A stretch of 64,000 nucleotides of DNA, from NCBI GenBank assembly GCA_902729315.2, contig LR746272.1, positions 3,072,035 through 3,136,034 of the forward strand, written 5' to 3'. Below, in pieces: positions 59,901 to 64,000 of this stretch. Below the pieces are notes generated by a model. That model was not told the origin of the DNA, did no database searches, and saw nothing but the letters and a program-made list of their open reading frames with translations. The position numbers were made by a program, and so were the translations under genes. The DNA is from Spirodela intermedia. Lineage: Eukaryota > Streptophyta > Magnoliopsida > Alismatales > Araceae. The first letter of the stretch is position 1. Every line of letters begins with the position of its first letter.

Positions 59901-62686
59901 ACATCTAGGAAGACCGCAGTAAATGACGAGCTACTTCAAATACATCTATGCTATTATCTTTGACCAGCTTATTGTCAATGGAGTCCCCCTCGCTGGTAGT
60001 GTCTGAGATGGAAGCATGCTAGATGGATATGTCAACATGAAATATTCAAATTTTCAAATGTATCTACACGGACATTTTTTTCAGTCCAGGTGACGAAAGA
60101 CATGGCCTTTCATTCTTCCATCCGAGTAAAATACCATATTCTTGGTGTTTTCCGAGTTATTCTGCGCCATGAACCTTTCATTTCAACCTTGATAGATACT
60201 TCCATGTGCTTGATTCTACGTTAGGTAACAGTGTGAAAGACATTATTATAAATTAATTCATACCGGATACATTCTAAGAAGTGGCCGCTGATCATTCTTC
60301 AACTCTTGGTTATTCCAGTATAAAATTACACATCACTGGCACAGGGTATCATTCAAAATCATCAACTGGTGACTAGTAACTGTTTAAGCAGAAAAACCTT
60401 CTAAGCACTCGTTGCTGACTCATCGTTCACATTCAGACCATTGCTACTTCCCCTATTCTTGGAAATTTAGTTCACATAGGACAAGTAGAGCTTTGCTGAT
60501 TCGTATGATCTTTGCGTTACTTATTTGGGACTCGGAGGATATTTCACTATCTTGTAGGTTATTTACTGTAGATGGCGAGGATTGTTTTGTTTCAACTTTT
60601 TCTCTTTTCTCATCATCGGGAACTCAAAGGAAGTACAGCTTTTCTCGATTATCTTCTTTGTTCTAACATTATTCCTTGACTGATAGAAACTCGGGTTTCC
60701 ACTGTACTGACGAAAGGAGGCTTCTAGCCTTCTGTAAAATTCCTTGACCTACAGTGATCTTTGTTTTGCTTCTAGAATTTCAACAAATGCGTCGTCTAGA
60801 TGGCAACAATTGGGCTAATATCTATTAATCATAACATTAAAATAATGGTGTGAAACCCACCTCTTTATATTTTTGTGAAGAGTTTTATCCTTCTTCTGCT
60901 ACCGTTATTTTATCACATTTTTCTTGTTTTCTTATTTTTCAACTATGCTCAGCTGTTGTTGTCTTGTTGAAGTGTCTCATTTACCACCGATCTTGAAAAG
61001 GAAAGTGGGCTCAACCCTCTTGTCCTCAACTACCGCTGCCTGATAATCCATAAATTGGCTGACAGGACGATAATGCCCCAAGACATGCTGATCTCCCTGT
61101 TTTTTTGTCTAATTTAGCATAATTTTATGATTTATGAAGAGAAAAAAAAATCGCTTTTAGCTGAATATGAATACCTACTGTACACGCTGGTGAAGATACA
61201 TGCGTAGAATCCGATCAATTGTGATGGCTGACATTTGACTGCCTCCTGAACAACAAGGATACGGATGGGTGTGAGATATGGGACTACTTAATGAGGAGGG
61301 TGGCCTAGGTGAAATAATTATACTCTTAAGAGGTCCTGTTCACGGGGTATTGGAAACTGTTATATCCAGACCAGCCATGCCTGTAATGACGCCGCATCAT
61401 CATTCGTAGGTTGTTCATATTTTTGGAAAGGGCCACTGGCAGATGATTGGCTTATTGGGATGTCTTGTTATTGAAGTTGCCTTATTTTGAAATTGTCTTG
61501 CATATGCTCATTCCTTGCCAACTAGGGCACATGAGGCCTTTATTACTAATTATGGGATTAAATATGCAGATCAAAAGGCTGACGGTACCATGGATTCACC
61601 TGTGATCCTGAGAAAGGATGTGGCTACTCAGATGAGCCCTGAGGACAGCCCTCGATCTTCTCCCAAGGAGAGGCTTCACTTCTCTCCCTCACCAGCGTCA
61701 TCCCCTGTGCTCGAGGAGATGCAAAGCCATTTCTCAAAGCTAGAGGTCAGAGATGTTCAAGTAGATGATAGGGTGACTGTGACAAGATGGACAAAGAAGA
61801 ACATTTCACGTGGGTCAGATAAAGGCTCGGCAAATGTCGTAGAGTGGAAGAAGAAGACAGCGGAGTCCAGAGATTCATCTTGGGAAGTCTCAGAGACGGC
61901 AAAATCTATATCCAAGTAAGCATAGCTTCAATGTCTGCGTTTCCAATTGACCACTTTAGCGATTCACCCAGAGGTGTTACACCTTCCAGCTGAGGAACAG
62001 CCGACCTCGCATTTGTCCTGGTTTTACAGTTGAAATATTTCCATATTTGTTTCTTCAGGACTGTAGAAATTCAGGGTATGATCGCAAGGTGATTGTGAGT
62101 GGCGTCCTAATCTCCAACAATATTGCGAATCAAACCATTCTCTCAGACCTCCGCTCTCCTCACCTCAGTTGGGTTCTAAACTTGAGCTCTCTTCGGACTT
62201 CATACACTTCGTGATCTTTGCAGGATTAGGAGAGAGGAGGCGAAGATCACGGCCTGGGAAAACTTGCAGAAAGCAAAGGCTGAGGCAGCCATAAGAAAGC
62301 TGGAGGTTTGCATCTGATCAGAAAAAAACAAAATTCTTCTTTTAAAATTATGTAAATATATTTATTTAAAATAAAAAAAATTCAAACCCATGGATGCTTC
62401 ATTGGTTCTAGCCGGTTCCATGTTTGTGTGAAAGAGGTTCTATCTCATGTCTACGATCTCTGCGCTTTCTTCTGTCCAGATGAAGCTCGAGAAGAAGAGA
62501 TCCTCCTCCATGGACAAGATCTTGAAAAAGTTGAAGTCGGCTCAAGGAAAAGCCCATGATATGAGGAACGCTGCCGCTTCCAGCCAGGCTAATCAGGCTG
62601 CGAGACCATCAAAAATGGTCTCGTCCTTCCGCAAGGCTGGCCAGATGAACCCTCTGAGAGCCTGCTTCACTTGCCACGTTTTCTAG
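56997..62686 (+). CDS. Remorin family protein (long, group 5/6 type)
   Basis: Plasma-membrane-associated scaffold protein of about 648 residues. Exons: 56997-57353, 57864-57957, 58162-58245, 58348-59124, 61570-61915, 62224-62305, 62480-62686; phases match at every junction. Exon 5 begins after TATGCAG at 61569, because the upstream AG at 61525 would break the frame. The long N-terminal half is disordered and Gly/Ser-rich (residues about 1-440). Then come DVATQMSPEDSPRSSPK and LEVRDVQVDDRVTVTRW, both typical of long plant remorins. The Remorin_C coiled coil (REEAKITAWENLQKAKAEAA through SMDKILKKLKSAQGKAHDM) lies at about 555-635. The tail ends CFTCHVF with two cysteines, a probable S-acylation anchor. 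Family roles are membrane nanodomains, plasmodesmata and microbe responses; this member's role is not known. The start ATG at 56997 or the in-frame ATG at 57042 could be used. Confidence 0.92.
59125..61569 (+). other. Large intron 4 of the remorin gene
   Basis: 2.4-kb AT-rich intron flanked by donor GAG|GTATGA and acceptor TATGCAG|AT. The open frame at 60412-60666 has no recognisable domain. Nothing else is visible. Confidence 0.75.
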
Positions 62687-63560
62687 CGTATCAGCTTATC
62701 GATCCACATACAATCCGAGTAAGTTCCCTCCCTCATCAAATATTCAATCGGATTTTGACAGTAGATTAAATGCCCTCATTCAGAAACCGTAAGCAGGATA
62801 TTCAATCAGGTTTTTTACAATGGATTAAATGACCTCACTCCGAAACACAACGCAAAATCTTCATTTTGACTCTTTTTTTTTTTTTGTTGTTGTTGTTGTT
62901 GCTTAAGTAAAACCTCATTCAAGCACACTCAAACTAGGATGTTCAATCTGATTCAAACTAGGATGCTCAACTATATTTGTATTATCTCTTACATAATCCG
63001 ATTTAGAAACACAGACTAGGATGTGATAAATCAGATATTGTCATCGAATGGAATTTTAGAAAAGTTAGGATATTCGATTAGATTATTATTTTTATTGCTT
63101 GAAAATTTCCATTCGGAAGCAGATTAGGATGTTCACTTCGATTTTTCATCAATGCTGAAATATCATTCGGAGACATAAATTAGGATGATTAGATTAGATT
63201 CTATATTTGATTAGAAGATCAGATTTCGTTTACTTCCTTTTTTTCTTCCCATCAAGAGAAATGTTTTGCCCCTCCCCCCAGGTACCCCTGTGGAAGCCAT
63301 GGCATGTCGCAGCCCCAGAGGTATGGCAAGAGAGTATCATATCATTGTACCCTGTATCATATCATTGCCAGATTTGGCGAGGTGGTCTCTGTGTGTGTAA
63401 TAATGAACTGCCAGTGGCTGTGGCCCGTGCCCAGAAGGGAAGGCCTCCTGTGGAAGCATCGGAACCTGCCCTAGAGCCTGCGGCTTTATTCTTTCCTTCC
63501 TTCTGGTAAGATTTATGTTGTAGCACAGCACTAAAATCCCGCTAAATAAATCCAATAAAA
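62687..63560 (+). other. Remorin 3' UTR with probable intron and poly(A) signals
   Basis: CCGA|GTAAGTT gives a strong donor 32 bases after the stop codon (exon end 62718). CCTCCCCCCAG|GTACCCC gives an acceptor at 63281, and sequence complexity and GC rise after it. AATAAA occurs at 63545 and 63554. The stretch 63282-63510 has an open frame of about 75 codons without a recognised domain and is better read as UTR. The intron contains several diverged AGGATATTCAATCNGATT-type repeats. Confidence 0.5.
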
Positions 63561-64000
63561 TCGGGGTAAAATCGTAGGAAGTCAGCTCCTGATGTCTGCT
63601 CCATGTTCACAGTCGAATAGCATGTTCTTTCCTTCCCTCCCGGCTAGATTTTCTTTACAATAATCATCAGATTCTTGGTAGATTTTATTTACATGGGAAA
63701 AATCATGTAGGGTCGGCACCAAAATTCCTCAATTGGTGATGAACAATTCTCAGCAAATTATTCATTGATTTAAAAAAAACATCAGAAAAGGTTTAGCGAA
63801 GATTTTATTTCAATTTCAGATCCCTCAGCCCAAGAAGCGAATCTGGGATCATCACCTTGATAGGATATTCAAATAAGCGTTGACTTTTCCCTTTTTATCT
63901 TTCTTTCTTTCTCCCTCTTTTTTCCCTTTCTTCTTTCTTTCTTTTTCTTTTTCTTCCTTTTAATTCTTTTTTTTTGGGGGGCGGGAGGGGAACCGATGGT
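63561..64000. other. Downstream flank, no gene recognised
   Basis: AT-rich sequence ending in a long pyrimidine tract (TTTCTTTC type, 63892-63975) and a G-rich end. No coding frame seen. Confidence 0.5.

Noticed and set aside
61515-61569. Upstream extension of remorin exon 5 (acceptor at 61525).
   Set aside because: That acceptor would shift the frame relative to exon 4, whereas TATGCAG at 61569 keeps it and has a good branch-point-like CTAAT upstream.
63207-63509. 100-codon plus-strand frame after the remorin.
   Set aside because: No domain and no splice connection in frame; it fits the second 3' UTR exon better.

Overview
This window is nuclear DNA from a flowering plant, most likely a commelinid monocot (banana, ginger or palm type; the species cannot be fixed). 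The evidence is intron-rich genes with plant-only families (HECATE bHLH, PPR-DYW, remorin, ABF/AREB bZIP), a strong split between very GC-rich coding sequence (42.0-43.4 kb) and AT-rich intron-rich genes, an old Ty1/copia retrotransposon, and (CT)n/(GA)n microsatellites near most promoters. There are no rRNA, tRNA or CRISPR features and no bacterial-style system.

Layout. 0-17 kb is mostly intergenic. It holds one intronless HECATE-type bHLH gene on the minus strand (3.4-4.1 kb), GC-rich CT-repeat DNA (7.7-8.7 kb) and a decayed copia element (9.9-16.6 kb) whose 5' LTR is split by a 1.7-kb insertion. 17.4-36.4 kb carries two plus-strand RNA-processing genes in tandem: a three-RRM hnRNP-like protein (13 exons) and the plant CLASRP/SWAP2 homologue, an SR-type splicing factor (12 exons). 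36.4-41.7 kb is repeat-rich intergenic DNA ending in a promoter with ABRE-like boxes. 42.0-43.4 kb is an intronless plus-strand gene for a plant-conserved protein of unknown function with a likely SMI1/KNR4-like segment. 46.5-48.9 kb (minus) is an intronless PPR-DYW RNA-editing factor, the likely orthologue of Arabidopsis EMB2758. 49.6-55.4 kb (minus) is an ABF/AREB-type bZIP of the ABA pathway, with its last small exon 3.5 kb away from the others. 57.0-62.7 kb (plus) is a long remorin with seven coding exons and a probable spliced 3' UTR, arranged head-to-head with the ABF gene.

How the genes fit together. These are ordinary nuclear genes, not an operon. Two neighbour groups look ancient: RRM protein next to CLASRP, and PPR(EMB2758)-ABF-remorin. 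From memory the same families lie together in Arabidopsis (AT4G36960/36970/36980, AT4G33990/34000 and AT1G45207/45249). All exon models were built by hand from splice-site and reading-frame consistency. The most informative results are the complete ABF gene with its distant last exon, a possible alternative last exon of the RRM gene, the intron just after the remorin stop codon, and the nested copia insertion.
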